The notes under the pieces: generated by a model | Databases searched by the model: none | The model's input: only the letters and a program-made list of their open reading frames with translations | What the model was told of the DNA's origin: nothing | Position numbers and translations under genes: made by a program | Part shown: one piece after another, positions 18,554 through 26,431 of the stretch | Layout of the letters: each line of letters starts with the position of its first letter | Position numbering within the stretch: position 1 is the stretch's first letter | From: Actinomadura livida | Lineage (GTDB): Bacteria > Actinomycetota > Actinomycetes > Streptosporangiales > Streptosporangiaceae | NCBI RefSeq assembly: GCF_014648675.1 | Contig: NZ_BMRO01000010.1 | Coordinates: 84,097 to 129,547 of the forward strand | Reading direction: 5' to 3' | DNA: 45,451 nucleotides

Positions 18554-18576
18554 GAGCCTCGTCTCGGGGGAGGCTC
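18554..18576 (+). terminator. 7-bp stem hairpin
   Basis: GAGCCTC (18554-18560) and GAGGCTC (18570-18576) around a 9-nt loop. Second of two consecutive hairpins in this spacer. Confidence 0.35.
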
Positions 18577-18670
18577 TGCCGTCCGGACCGGCCCGACCCT
18601 GCCGGTCGACCCCGGTGGGCGCGAGAACACTCGCACTCACCGGGGTTCACGGCTGCCCGGGGGAATGACG

Positions 18671-18700
18671 TTGCCGTTCCGCACGTTATGCTTGTAGCGT
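18671..18700 (+). promoter_or_regulatory. Putative ssrA promoter
   Basis: TTGCCG (18671-18676), an 18-bp spacer, and TAGCGT (18695-18700). The predicted transcript would begin about 40 nt before the mature tmRNA 5' end, which RNase P would trim. Confidence 0.5.
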
Positions 18701-18745
18701 CGTCGTGCGGACGTCCCATGGACTGCCGCTTTGACAACTGAACAT

Positions 18746-19115
18746 GGGGGTGACCGGCTTCGACTTCGGTCGTTCGAGCCAGGGGAAGCGGGTCGAGGGT
18801 TGCTGTCGTGACCTCGTAAATCCTGTGACAGCAAACCAATAACTGCCAACAAGAAGCAGTCCGAGTTCGCCCTCGCCGCCTGAGCGAGGAGCGAACTCTG
18901 TCAGCCCGGTAGCGTCTCCGAACCGGGGTCTGGCATCGTAAGGAGACTCAACCTGCAAGCCCGGTCGCGGGGCATGTAGGGACAGCAAACAGCGACTGAG
19001 CCCGTCGGCGACACGCCTGCGTGAGCGCCGGGGCTGAGAAAACGCCAAGCAGGCTGCACCCGGAGAAGCCCTGACTCTTCACCGAAGGACGCGGGTTCGA
19101 TTCCCGCCACCTCCA
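18746..19115 (+). ncRNA. ssrA: Transfer-messenger RNA (tmRNA)
   Basis: Rescues stalled ribosomes by acting as both tRNA-Ala and mRNA. The 5' end GGGGGUG (18746-18752) pairs with CACCUCC (19108-19114), giving a 7-bp acceptor stem with one G-U pair. The T-arm GCGGGUUCGAUUCCCGC lies just before it. The tag frame runs 18845-18880 and encodes ANKKQSEFALAA, then UGA at 18881-18883; the resume codon is GCC (Ala) at 18845. The ending LAA is the ClpXP/ClpAP-type degron. The 3' CCA is not encoded and must be added. Length 370 nt, normal for a one-piece tmRNA. Partner SmpB is at 16004-16495. Confidence 0.97.
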
Positions 19116-19179
19116 CTCTGGACGACGTGTGCTCGCCGCGCTTGCGCGCGGCTTCGCCGCGTCGTTCCGTTCTGCCTTT

Positions 19180-19225
19180 CTGGGGGGCGACCCCCAGACC
19201 CCCGGTGTGGGGGCTCCGCCCCCAC
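19180..19225 (+). terminator. Double GC hairpin downstream of ssrA
   Basis: CTGGGGG (19180-19186) with loop GCGA and CCCCCAG (19191-19197) is followed by GTGGGGGC (19207-19214), loop TCC and GCCCCCAC (19218-19225). Both stems are perfect; the first has a GNRA-type tetraloop. This is the best candidate for ssrA transcription end. Similar GGGGGCTCCGCCCCC elements recur in actinobacterial spacers. Confidence 0.65.
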
Positions 19226-19243
19226 GCCCCTTGTCGGCTAAGC

Positions 19244-19293
19244 CACGCGCGCATCTTCCGTTGAGGCGTCGCGTGCTTTCTGTGCGCGGGGCT
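19244..19293 (+). repeat. 50-bp direct repeat, copy 1
   Basis: Matches 19322-19371 at about 44 of 50 positions; the shared core is GAGGCGTCGCGTGCT with flanking GCGCGCATCTT and GTGCGCGGGGCT. Function unknown. Confidence 0.75.
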
Positions 19294-19321
19294 CCCCACC
19301 CTCGCTCCTCGCGGGCCGAGG

Positions 19322-19371
19322 CATGCGCGCATCTTTCGCAGAGGCGTCGCGTGCTGTCCGTGCGCGGGGCT
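19322..19371 (+). repeat. 50-bp direct repeat, copy 2
   Basis: Second copy of the 19244-19293 repeat, start-to-start distance 78 bp. A looser third echo follows (about 19399-19433). Too few copies and no uniform spacer, so not CRISPR. Confidence 0.75.
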
Positions 19372-19519
19372 GCGCCCCTTGCCTCCAGGGTGAGATAGGC
19401 GCGCCGGTGTCATGTGCTGCTCTGCGGGGCTCGTCCCGCGCGCACCCTTTCCCTGTGTTGTGGCGCACCTCCGCGGGGCCTCTAGGGAGTTGGGCCTGGG
19501 CGAACCGTGGGGTGGTGGT

Positions 19520-19984
19520 ATGGGGAACACTGGTGGGGTGACCACTGACAATGGCCGTTCCGGTCCGCCGGTCACCAGCACGTCGATCTTCGTGCTGTCA
19601 CTGGCGCGCCGGATCGAGGCCGAACTGACCAACGTCCTCGGGCCGCTGGGGCTCACGGTCGCCAGGCTCGGGCTGCTCGGCCACATCGCCACCATGCCGG
19701 GGACGTCGTTCAGCGACCTGGCGCGGATGTCGGGGATCACCGTGCAGAGCGTGCACGGCGCGGTCAAGGCGCTCGCCGCCGCGGGACTCGTCCGCGACCA
19801 TAACGCCCGTGCCGGATCGGCTTCGACGATCGAGATCACGCCTAGCGGTGCCCGCCTGCTGGCCGAGGCGGAGCGGGCGGTGGCCGCCGTCGACGATCGC
19901 ATGTTCGGCGCGGACGCGGACCCCGTCCATCGTGGGCTCGGCGAGGCGGTGCGCGCCGCCTTCGAGGGCCGGACCACCTCCTGA
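19520..19984 (+). CDS. MarR-family transcriptional regulator
   Basis: A 154-aa winged-helix repressor or activator. The core helix-turn-helix is FSDLARMSGITVQSVHGAVKAL, followed by the wing and TPSGARLLAEAE. The ATG at 19520 is chosen; GTG at 19538 is an alternative, while the open frame back to 19412 is non-family sequence. The DyP peroxidase gene starts 113 bp downstream on the same strand. Two 15-bp palindromes lie between them, which makes this protein the first candidate to bind there, possibly responding to oxidants or phenolics as many MarR proteins do (inference). Confidence 0.88.
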   Translation: MGNTGGVTTDNGRSGPPVTSTSIFVLSLARRIEAELTNVLGPLGLTVARLGLLGHIATMPGTSFSDLARMSGITVQSVHGAVKALAAAGLVRDHNARAGSASTIEITPSGARLLAEAERAVAAVDDRMFGADADPVHRGLGEAVRAAFEGRTTS

Positions 19985-20027
19985 TCTGGCGCGAGACCAG
20001 CACTTTCTCCCTTCGTGCGGCCCCACC

Positions 20028-20042
20028 TTCAGGGCGCCTGAA
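20028..20042. promoter_or_regulatory. Operator-like palindrome 1
   Basis: TTCAGGGCGCCTGAA, a perfect palindrome of 6-bp arms around 3 bp. Same outer arms as the second site at 20056-20070. Confidence 0.6.
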
Positions 20043-20055
20043 ACTGGCTATAGGC

Positions 20056-20070
20056 TTCAGATTACCTGAA
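20056..20070. promoter_or_regulatory. Operator-like palindrome 2
   Basis: TTCAGATTACCTGAA, with TTCAG/CTGAA arms. Centre-to-centre distance to site 1 is 28 bp. A CTATAG hexamer between them may be part of the peroxidase promoter, so binding would block it. Confidence 0.6.
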
Positions 20071-20097
20071 GGTTCTCGATCTGTTTCGGGGGTACTC

Positions 20098-21444
20098 GTG
20101 TCCGAGGAATCAGGCCAACACTTCTCGCGGCGCGGTGCGATCGCCGCGTTCGCGGCGACCGCGGGTGCGGCGGCGACGGGGGGTGCGCTGGTCGCCGGCG
20201 GTCGCGAGGCCGCGCCGGCGCCGCGTCCAGCACGGGCCGGGGCGCGCCTTGAGCCGTTCCACGGCGCTCACCAAGCAGGCATCACCACCGCGCAGCAGCG
20301 GTACGCGCTCTTCGCGGCGTTCAACCTGGAGACCACCCACCCGGTGAAAGGCGAGCGCCTGTCCACCGAGCAGACCGTGGCCGCGTTCCGGCGGCTCACC
20401 GAAGGGTGGACGGTGGCCGCCGAACGGCTCACGCGAGGACTCCCGCCCGGTCCCATGCCGTTCGCCCGGCCGGAGGTGCCGGCGGACTCCGGTGTCGCCG
20501 ATGATCTGGAACCTTCCCGGCTGACCGTCACCTTCGGCCTGGGGCCGGACCTCTTCGAGCGGATCGGACGAGAAGGGGCGCGGCCCCGGCGGCTGACGCC
20601 GATTCCCGGCTTCCGCGGCGACCGGCTGGAGAAGGCTTGGAGCGGCGGGGAACTCTTCGTCCAGGTCTGCGGCGACGACCTCCAGACGGTCAGCCGGGCC
20701 TTCCGCACCCTGCGCAGCCGCGCTCCGGGCCTGGCCCGGCTGCAGTGGAGCCAGCAGGGCTTTCTGGGAGCGTTCGGCGACGCCACACCGCGCAACCTGT
20801 TCGGCCACCCGGACGGCACCACCAACCCCCGCGTCGGCACCGCCGAGTTCGACCGTGCCGTCTGGTCGGACGCCGATGAGCCGGCCTGGTTCTCCGGCGG
20901 CACCTACCTGGTATTCCGCAAGATCCGCATGAACCTGCCGAAGTGGGACACCTCGACCGCGCTCACGCAGGACCGGACGATCGGGCGGCGCCGGAGCGAC
21001 GGGGCCCCGCTCAGCGGCGGGCACGAGTTCAGCGAACCCGACTTCGGCAAGAAGGGACCGGACGGCGAGCCTCTCATCCTCGCCGACTCCCACGTGGCGC
21101 TGGTACGCGACGTCCCGATGCTGCGCCGCTCGTACAACTACGACTACGGCTTCCAGGGCAACAGGGAACCGGTCGCCGACCACCATCACGGCAAGGACGC
21201 GGACCACGACCACGGCGATGACATGCCCGTGCATTCCGGCGGAGGCCACGACGCCTACGACAGCGGCCTCTTGTTCTGCGCATACATGAGCGACCCCGGA
21301 GAGTTCGTCCGCACCCAGCGCAAGCTGGCCGAGTCCGATCGGCTCAACGCCTTCATCGAGCACACCGGCAGCGCCGTCTTCGCCATTCCGCCCGGTATGA
21401 GGCCCGGCGAGAACCTGGCCGACGCTCTGCTCTCCGCGACCTGA
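20098..21444 (+). CDS. Tat-exported DyP-type haem peroxidase
   Basis: A 448-aa dye-decolorizing (EfeB-like) peroxidase; oxidises organic substrates with H2O2, and EfeB relatives are linked to iron or haem use. Residues 10-38 are a Tat signal (SRRGAIAAF, then a hydrophobic Ala/Gly stretch). The GxxDG motif reads GHPDG with catalytic Asp239, and the proximal haem ligand is His332 in ADSHVALVRD. An unusual His/Asp-rich insert (DHHHGKDADHDHGDD) lies at about 362-376, just before the conserved C-terminal GLLFCAYMSDP block. No EfeU or EfeO gene is adjacent. The GTG at 20098 follows a GGGGG stretch. Likely controlled by the MarR upstream. Confidence 0.93.
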   Translation: MSEESGQHFSRRGAIAAFAATAGAAATGGALVAGGREAAPAPRPARAGARLEPFHGAHQAGITTAQQRYALFAAFNLETTHPVKGERLSTEQTVAAFRRLTEGWTVAAERLTRGLPPGPMPFARPEVPADSGVADDLEPSRLTVTFGLGPDLFERIGREGARPRRLTPIPGFRGDRLEKAWSGGELFVQVCGDDLQTVSRAFRTLRSRAPGLARLQWSQQGFLGAFGDATPRNLFGHPDGTTNPRVGTAEFDRAVWSDADEPAWFSGGTYLVFRKIRMNLPKWDTSTALTQDRTIGRRRSDGAPLSGGHEFSEPDFGKKGPDGEPLILADSHVALVRDVPMLRRSYNYDYGFQGNREPVADHHHGKDADHDHGDDMPVHSGGGHDAYDSGLLFCAYMSDPGEFVRTQRKLAESDRLNAFIEHTGSAVFAIPPGMRPGENLADALLSAT

Positions 21445-21540
21445 CCTTCTGCCGTCCGGGCGTGGGTTTGCCGTCGGCGGCCGGGTGAACAGCTTCAGGG
21501 CGGCTTCTCTTCGTAACTCTCCCCAGCGTAGATTTCCTGG

Positions 21541-22065
21541 GTGAGCGTGACGTTGCGGGTGGGGACGCGGGTTGCCGTTCGGCGGGTGGAGGCGGAGGAT
21601 CGGGAGCGGTTCGTCGAGCTGGCGGAAATGAGCTACGGGTTCCACCGGCCTTGGGTGAACCTGCCGGTGTCCGCCAAGGAGTTCGACGCCTATCTGGCGC
21701 GGTTCGACCAGGTGGCCGCGGTCGGAATGGTGGTGTGCCTGCGTGAAGGGGGAGACATCGCCGGGATCGTCAACATCAACGGGATCGTGCGTGGCCCGTA
21801 TCAGCGCGGGGTGCTGGGGTATGCGGCCTTTCTCCCTCATGTCGGGCGCGGTTACCTGACGGAAGGGGTCGGGCTGGCGGTCAGGTACGCGTTCGAGCAG
21901 TTGGAGCTGCATCGGGTCGAGGCGGATATCCAGCCGGGGAACGCGGCGTCCATCGGGCTCGTCGAGCGCCTCGGTTTCCGCAGGGAGGGGTTCTCGCCCG
22001 ACTTCATCAAGATCGACGGGGTGTGGCGGGACCATGAGCGCTGGGCCCTCAGCAAGCGTGGATGA
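21541..22065 (+). CDS. GNAT-family N-acetyltransferase (RimJ/RimL type)
   Basis: A 174-aa acetyl-CoA-dependent acetyltransferase, resembling ribosomal-protein or antibiotic-type GNATs. The acetyl-CoA loop region is GYAAFLPHVGRGYLTEGVGLAVRYAF, and PGNAASIGLVERLGFRREG is the typical C-terminal motif. GTG at 21541 is used, with GTG at 21547 possible. The substrate cannot be told. It precedes the first FxsB-type gene by 85 bp and might be part of the peptide-modification set, but could equally be unrelated. Confidence 0.9.
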   Translation: MSVTLRVGTRVAVRRVEAEDRERFVELAEMSYGFHRPWVNLPVSAKEFDAYLARFDQVAAVGMVVCLREGGDIAGIVNINGIVRGPYQRGVLGYAAFLPHVGRGYLTEGVGLAVRYAFEQLELHRVEADIQPGNAASIGLVERLGFRREGFSPDFIKIDGVWRDHERWALSKRG

Positions 22066-22150
22066 GGGCGTTTATTGATCTTGCAAACCAGACATATCAG
22101 TACGAATAGAGCCGCAGTGCCGTGTCTTGATCTCGGTGGGGGGTCAGTAG

Positions 22151-23392
22151 GTGGGCGTCCACGGAGACGAGCCCGGCAAGGCGACGGAGTGGCCGGGCGC
22201 CCTGGACGTCCGGAGCCTCCTGGAAGGCGGCTGGCGCCCCACGCCGATCCGCGACTTCATCCTCAAGGTGCACAGCAGGTGCAACCTCGCGTGCGACTAC
22301 TGCTACATGTACGAGATGGCCGACCAGGGCTGGCGAAGGCAGCCCCGGCGGATGTCGCGGCAGGTCCTCGAATGGACGGCGCAGCGCATCGGGGAGCACG
22401 CCCGGGCGAATCGGCTCTCGGATATCCAGGTCGTCCTGCACGGTGGTGAACCGCTGCTGGCGGGCGTCGAACATCTGCGGTACGCGATCGAGACGATTCT
22501 GGACGCCGGCGGGTCGGACGTGGGCGTCGGCTTCAGCGTCCAGACGAACGGCGTCCTGCTCGACGAGTTATACCTGGACCTGTTCGCGGAGTACGGCGTT
22601 TCCGTCGGCGTGAGCGTGGACGGCGACGAGGAGGGGCACGACCTGCACCGGCGGCGTCCCGACGGCCGCGGCAGTTACCGCGATGTGGTGGGCGGGTTAG
22701 AACGCCTCATGGGTCCGCGCTACCGGCATCTGTTCGGTGGACTCCTCAGCACCATTGAGCTGCGCAACGACCCGGTCGTGACGTATGAGTCGCTGCTGGA
22801 GTTCAGCCCCCCGGAAATGGATTTTCTGCTGCCGCACGGGAACTGGGACGCGCCGCCGCCAGGGCGTCCAGCGGACGAGTCGACGCCCTATGGAGACTGG
22901 CTCATCGCCATCTTCGACCGCTGGTATTCCGGTGAGGCGGATGTGGTGCGCATCCGGCTGTTCAGCGAAATCATCAGGCTGTTGTTCGGCCGGATGTCGG
23001 CCAGCGAAGCCGTTGGGCTGTCTCCGGTCGCCGTGGCCGTGGTGGAGACGAACGGGGAAATCGAGCAGGTCGACTCATTGAAGTCTGCCTACGAAGGGGC
23101 CGCGGGTACGCGGCTGCACGTTTCGCGCGACCCGTTTGACACCGTGTTGTCCTTGCCGTCCGTCGCTGCTCGGCAGATCGGTCGGCGGGCGCTGTCGGAG
23201 CAGTGCTTGGCCTGCGCGGCACACGAGGTCTGCGGCGGCGGCCTGTACCCGCACCGGTACCGATCGGGTACGGGCTTCCGCAACCCGTCGGTGTTCTGCC
23301 ACGACCTTTACAAACTGATCAGCCACATCCGGGACGTGCTCGGCCGGGACCTGGGCCTCGTGGCGGTCGAGTCCCCGGCCCCGGTCGGCTGA
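22151..23392 (+). CDS. FxsB-type radical SAM/SPASM peptide maturase (A)
   Basis: A 413-aa radical SAM enzyme expected to modify a ribosomal peptide; FxsB-family enzymes form cyclophanes by joining an aromatic ring to the beta-carbon of a residue two positions on. Seen: the CX3CX2C cluster at C44/C48/C51 (RCNLACDYCYMY), GGEPLLAG, and a C-terminal SPASM-type cysteine set (CLACAAHEVCGGG, later VFCHDL). It is closely similar along its length to the maturase at 36956-38176. No precursor gene fits the 85-bp gap upstream; the best local candidate is the small ORF at 26221-26424. The GTG at 22151 has a GGGGGG stretch about 10 bases before it. Convergent with the NB-ARC/TPR gene (5 bp between stops). 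Confidence 0.9.
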   Translation: MGVHGDEPGKATEWPGALDVRSLLEGGWRPTPIRDFILKVHSRCNLACDYCYMYEMADQGWRRQPRRMSRQVLEWTAQRIGEHARANRLSDIQVVLHGGEPLLAGVEHLRYAIETILDAGGSDVGVGFSVQTNGVLLDELYLDLFAEYGVSVGVSVDGDEEGHDLHRRRPDGRGSYRDVVGGLERLMGPRYRHLFGGLLSTIELRNDPVVTYESLLEFSPPEMDFLLPHGNWDAPPPGRPADESTPYGDWLIAIFDRWYSGEADVVRIRLFSEIIRLLFGRMSASEAVGLSPVAVAVVETNGEIEQVDSLKSAYEGAAGTRLHVSRDPFDTVLSLPSVAARQIGRRALSEQCLACAAHEVCGGGLYPHRYRSGTGFRNPSVFCHDLYKLISHIRDVLGRDLGLVAVESPAPVG

Positions 23393-23397
23393 GCCGC

Positions 23398-25917
23398 TTA
23401 GATCGGTGGCGGGTCGAAGTCGGCGTCCAGACGGCGCCCTTCGAAGAACACGCGTGCGTCGGGGTGGTCGAGCGTGAGGGTGCGGCGGTAGCGCTCCTCG
23501 GTGGCGGCGGACAACTCCGCGGCCTCGTCGTCTCTCCCGAGGTCCCGGAGATTCGCCACGGTGTTCGCCGCGGCCAGGAGGGTCGTGGGGTGGTCCTCGC
23601 CCAGCAGCGCTGTGAGCCGTCGCAGACTGCCGGCACAGAGCCGGTATGCCGACTCCTTCTCGCCGAGCGCCGCCAGGTCACTGGACAGGTTGACGGCAAC
23701 GGTGAGGGAGTAGTGGTGGTCGCGGCCCAGCTTCGGTTCCAACCCCGCCAGAGCATCCTCATTGATCTTCCGGGCGATCTCCGGGGCGCCGGTGATCCGG
23801 CGCAGGATGGCCAGGTTCCCCGCGCAGGCGTGGTTGTACGGGTGCTCGGTGATATAGACGCGCGGATAGCGGCGGACGGTGTCGTCCGCGAGCACCACGG
23901 CCTCCTGGAACAAACCGACCGTGCGCTGGATGTTCGACAGACAGATGGCGGCCGCCAGCGTGTCGGGATGGTCGAGGCCGAGAGTCCTTACATAACGCTG
24001 GTGAATTTCTTCGGCCAGCTCCATGGCGCGGTCGTAGTCGCCCGCTCTGCGCCAGGCAATGGAAAGGTCCTTCCCGGTGCGCAGCGTCCAGGCGTGTTCG
24101 GGACCCAGTTGATCGATGGCATAGGCGTAAGCGTCCTCGCCCAAATCGCACGCCTCGGAGTAGTCCCCGCCGAGCCGCACGGTTCTCGCCAGACCAGTCA
24201 AGATGTTGATGTAGGAAGAGGTTTCGGTCGAATCGCTGACCGATCGAATGTCGCGGATCACCTGTTCAAGAAGTGTCCGTGCTCTCTGATAGTCACTTTT
24301 CAGGCCATGGTCGAGCGCAACACTGTTAACGGCTCGCCAGGTATTCCATTCCTGTTCTCCGAAAGTCGACCTGAAACGAGGTAGAGCCTCCTCGTCGATT
24401 TCGTGGGCTTGCCAGAAGTCGCCACTGGCTCGGAGGTCCGCCGCTCGACCGCGCAGGGCGCGCAGCGTCGTCTCGTGTTCAGGGCCTAGGACCTTCTCGG
24501 CAGCCTGGAGGGTCTCCAGGTTGTTGGTGGCCGCCTCTTCATACTGGCCTAGTTCGCGCAGAAGGTTGCCCATCTGCACTCTCATCCCAAGAACGCTCTC
24601 GTCGTCAGTGCCAGAGGTCGATGACCACTCCCTGATGAACGACTGCGCGAAACTTCGGGCAGAGCCATAGTCCGCCGATGCGTACAGGAAAATGATCATG
24701 TTGAGCGCGAGTTCGCGAACCACCGAGGCCTGGCACCGGGCCACTCCGGACGGTCCGAGATGCCCGAGGGCAATGAGATAGTCGTCCCATTTCTGCGCGT
24801 TGCTCGGCTCTGACGGAACGTAGTTGGCCAGCAGCAGGTGTACCTCGTGGCGGAGCCGCTCCTGTTCAGCCACCGGCAATTCCTCGCGGACGAGGGCCTG
24901 GATCAGTCGGTGGACCTGGATCGTCCTGGCGGGGATGTCCAATCTGGCAAGGGCGAACCGCCCGAGTTCGGCGATGGCTCGGCCCAGCCGGATCGGGTCG
25001 GCGATGAGTTCCGAGATCTGTGGGCTCAGACCGGGCACGACCCTGATGAACACGTCTCGCGGAATCGGCTCGGGACCGAAGAACGCACAGTAGCGCAGGA
25101 GATCCAGCGCCTCAGGGAGCTTCTCCTCCAGGCTGGCGACCGAAAGGGCCCAGGCGGCCGTCATCGACGCGGGATACTCGCTGGGTCGTCCTTGGGAGAG
25201 CAACTGGCTGGTGCGTTCCGCCAGGAGTTGGAGGTATTCCGACACCGCGATACCGGTTTCGGTGTGCAGCGCGCCCGCTTGCTCCAAAGCGAGCGGCAGG
25301 TCCCCGAGTTCCTCGGCCAGCCGGTTCGCGTCCTCCGGAGTCATCCCCCTCGGGACCCGTCGGGTGAGGAAATCCACGCTCTCGTTGCGGGTGAAGACGT
25401 CGATCGGAACAGCGTCGACGACGCCCGCCCAACGGTGGTTGCGCGACGTGATCAGTACATGCCCGGGCCCCTGCGGAAGGATGTCGGACAGTTCCTCAGG
25501 CTCGTCGGCGTTGTCGAAGATGAGCAGCCAGTTCGTGAAGGGCTCACCTCGGCGCAGCGCCTCAAGCACCGCATTGGCCGCCTCCTCGACACCGCTTACC
25601 GACGCTGACGGTAGGCCCAAAGGCGCTGCCAGGCTCGCGAGCGAAGACCGCACCAGGACAGGCTGGTCCGCGGGAATCCACCAAATCAGGTCGTAGTCAG
25701 ACTGATAGCGGTGGGCATACTCCACCGCCATCTGGGTCTTGCCCACGCCGCCGAGGCCGTGCAACGCGTGCGGGAGCACCGCGGTGACCCGACCGCCCAG
25801 CCCCTGATGGAGCCGTTCGAGTAGATCCGTGCGGCCGGTGAAGTTCTTGTTCCGGGGAGGGATCTTGCCCCATACCTGGGGAATCTTGGGCGATGTGTTC
25901 GGCTGTATATGGCTCAC
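23398..25917 (-). CDS. NB-ARC/TPR signal-transduction ATPase (FxsT-like)
   Basis: An 839-aa STAND-class protein. After a PP-rich start, FTGR marks the domain entry. Walker A is GLGGVGKT (K60), Walker B WLLIFDNA (D135), sensor LITSRNHRW, and GDLPLALEQAG is the GLPL motif. From about residue 430 the protein is TPR repeats (LGPEHETTLRALRGRAADLR, LGLDHPDTLAAAICLSNI and several more). It ends DADFDPPPI, echoing the DIEPTAL end of the 1390-aa protein at 32753. This matches the FxSxx-COOH-system TPR family (FxsT). GTG at 25917 is chosen because AGGGGGA lies just upstream; in-frame GTG 25953 and ATG 25935 are alternatives. Function inferred: senses a signal and assembles in an ATP-dependent way. Confidence 0.88.
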   Translation of the reverse strand: MSHIQPNTSPKIPQVWGKIPPRNKNFTGRTDLLERLHQGLGGRVTAVLPHALHGLGGVGKTQMAVEYAHRYQSDYDLIWWIPADQPVLVRSSLASLAAPLGLPSASVSGVEEAANAVLEALRRGEPFTNWLLIFDNADEPEELSDILPQGPGHVLITSRNHRWAGVVDAVPIDVFTRNESVDFLTRRVPRGMTPEDANRLAEELGDLPLALEQAGALHTETGIAVSEYLQLLAERTSQLLSQGRPSEYPASMTAAWALSVASLEEKLPEALDLLRYCAFFGPEPIPRDVFIRVVPGLSPQISELIADPIRLGRAIAELGRFALARLDIPARTIQVHRLIQALVREELPVAEQERLRHEVHLLLANYVPSEPSNAQKWDDYLIALGHLGPSGVARCQASVVRELALNMIIFLYASADYGSARSFAQSFIREWSSTSGTDDESVLGMRVQMGNLLRELGQYEEAATNNLETLQAAEKVLGPEHETTLRALRGRAADLRASGDFWQAHEIDEEALPRFRSTFGEQEWNTWRAVNSVALDHGLKSDYQRARTLLEQVIRDIRSVSDSTETSSYINILTGLARTVRLGGDYSEACDLGEDAYAYAIDQLGPEHAWTLRTGKDLSIAWRRAGDYDRAMELAEEIHQRYVRTLGLDHPDTLAAAICLSNIQRTVGLFQEAVVLADDTVRRYPRVYITEHPYNHACAGNLAILRRITGAPEIARKINEDALAGLEPKLGRDHHYSLTVAVNLSSDLAALGEKESAYRLCAGSLRRLTALLGEDHPTTLLAAANTVANLRDLGRDDEAAELSAATEERYRRTLTLDHPDARVFFEGRRLDADFDPPPI

Positions 25918-26220
25918 TCGATCCCCCTGTGTCATGCCGGTACCGACAGGCACAGTGCATCACGACGTGGTCAAGTAATTTCTTTCAACGAAGATAGTGT
26001 AATGAGCCCGATCGTTCCAGACTGTGTCGCATGACACGTTGTTCGTAGGTCGGGTTTCGGTCGTCTGTATCTTTGTTTTCTGCCGTCCCAGAAAGTGAAT
26101 GGCGTGGTAGGGCCTATGGTGCAGAGGGCGAATTCTTGAGAGCATGGTTCCGGTCAGTCTGCCGTAGCGGCCAGTACGGACACGTGGACGCTCCGAATCG
26201 TCGGTGCAGAGGAGAGACAG
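25918..26220. other. AT-richer divergent regulatory region
   Basis: 303 bp, visibly lower in GC than the surroundings, between the divergent NB-ARC/TPR gene and the small ORF at 26221. It contains the inverted repeat at 26026-26039. Minus-strand open frames here (25960-26268, 26154-26402) lack start signals and family-like content and are not called. Confidence 0.5.
26026..26039. promoter_or_regulatory. Inverted repeat GTGTC-N4-GACAC
   Basis: GTGTCGCATGACAC, perfect 5-bp arms, in the middle of the divergent spacer. Possible operator shared by the two transcripts. Confidence 0.4.
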
Positions 26221-26424
26221 ATGCAGCAACGCACCTCCGGCCAGCTCCCCTTCAGCTTTGCGAGCCACACTCCTCCCATCATTCCTGGCCCTCGTACTGG
26301 TCCAGGGCTTGCGCGGGTGCTAATGGAGCTGGCCAGGCCGGGTTCCATCGCTGCTGAATTCGATAACAGGTCAAGTAGGCCGCCGCACAGTGTGACGATC
26401 ACGGGCGCGGGTTCCTGCGAGTGA
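26221..26424 (+). CDS. Small ORF, candidate radical-SAM-modified peptide precursor
   Basis: A 67-codon frame from ATG 26221. AGGAGAG at 26210-26216 is a near-perfect ribosome binding site with good spacing. The stop is followed after 7 bp by a perfect stem-loop (26432-26449), so the ORF forms its own small transcription unit. The peptide is Pro/Gly/Ser-rich; near its C-terminus it reads AAEFDNRSSRPP, with Phe47-Asp48-Asn49. The precursor-like peptide at 38176-38391 reads AAFDNNLIPP at the matching place. Aromatic-x-Asn and aromatic-x-Ser motifs are the sites joined by cyclophane-forming radical SAM enzymes, so this is a plausible substrate of the maturase at 22151 or 36956. The tail after FDN is longer than in FxsA. 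The peptide family is not recognised; the role is inference. Confidence 0.6.
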   Translation: MQQRTSGQLPFSFASHTPPIIPGPRTGPGLARVLMELARPGSIAAEFDNRSSRPPHSVTITGAGSCE

Positions 26425-26431
26425 TCGTCAG

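Larger units (their letters stand above)
18428..18745. other. Intergenic region between the PBP-like gene and ssrA
   Basis: 318 bp without a gene. It contains two strong inverted repeats (18503-18538 and 18554-18576) and a promoter-like pair before ssrA (TTGCCG 18671-18676, TAGCGT 18695-18700). Confidence 0.5.
19116..19519. other. Repeat-rich spacer after ssrA
   Basis: 404 bp without a convincing gene; open frames here are low-complexity (Arg/Ala/Pro-rich). It holds two GC hairpins (19180-19197, 19207-19225), a 50-bp direct repeat pair, and then the MarR promoter region. Confidence 0.6.

Noticed and set aside
18731..18736. TTGACA as a -35 for ssrA
   Set aside because: It lies only 15 bp before the mature 5' end, too close; the 18671/18695 pair fits better.
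19244..19371. Direct repeats as a CRISPR array
   Set aside because: Only two copies, 50 bp long, imperfect, with an irregular faint third; no cas genes.
19129..19541. Short frames in the spacer after ssrA
   Set aside because: Low-complexity translation of repeats and hairpins, with no start signals.
22062..22109. 15-residue frame (MRAFIDLANQTYQYE) overlapping the GNAT stop as ATGA, before maturase A
   Set aside because: Too short, no leader, and no aromatic-x-Asn/Ser core; translational coupling alone is not enough.
25960..26402. Minus-strand frames of 102 and 82 codons opposite the small peptide gene
   Set aside because: No ribosome binding sites, no family-like content, and they conflict with the better supported 26221-26424 gene.
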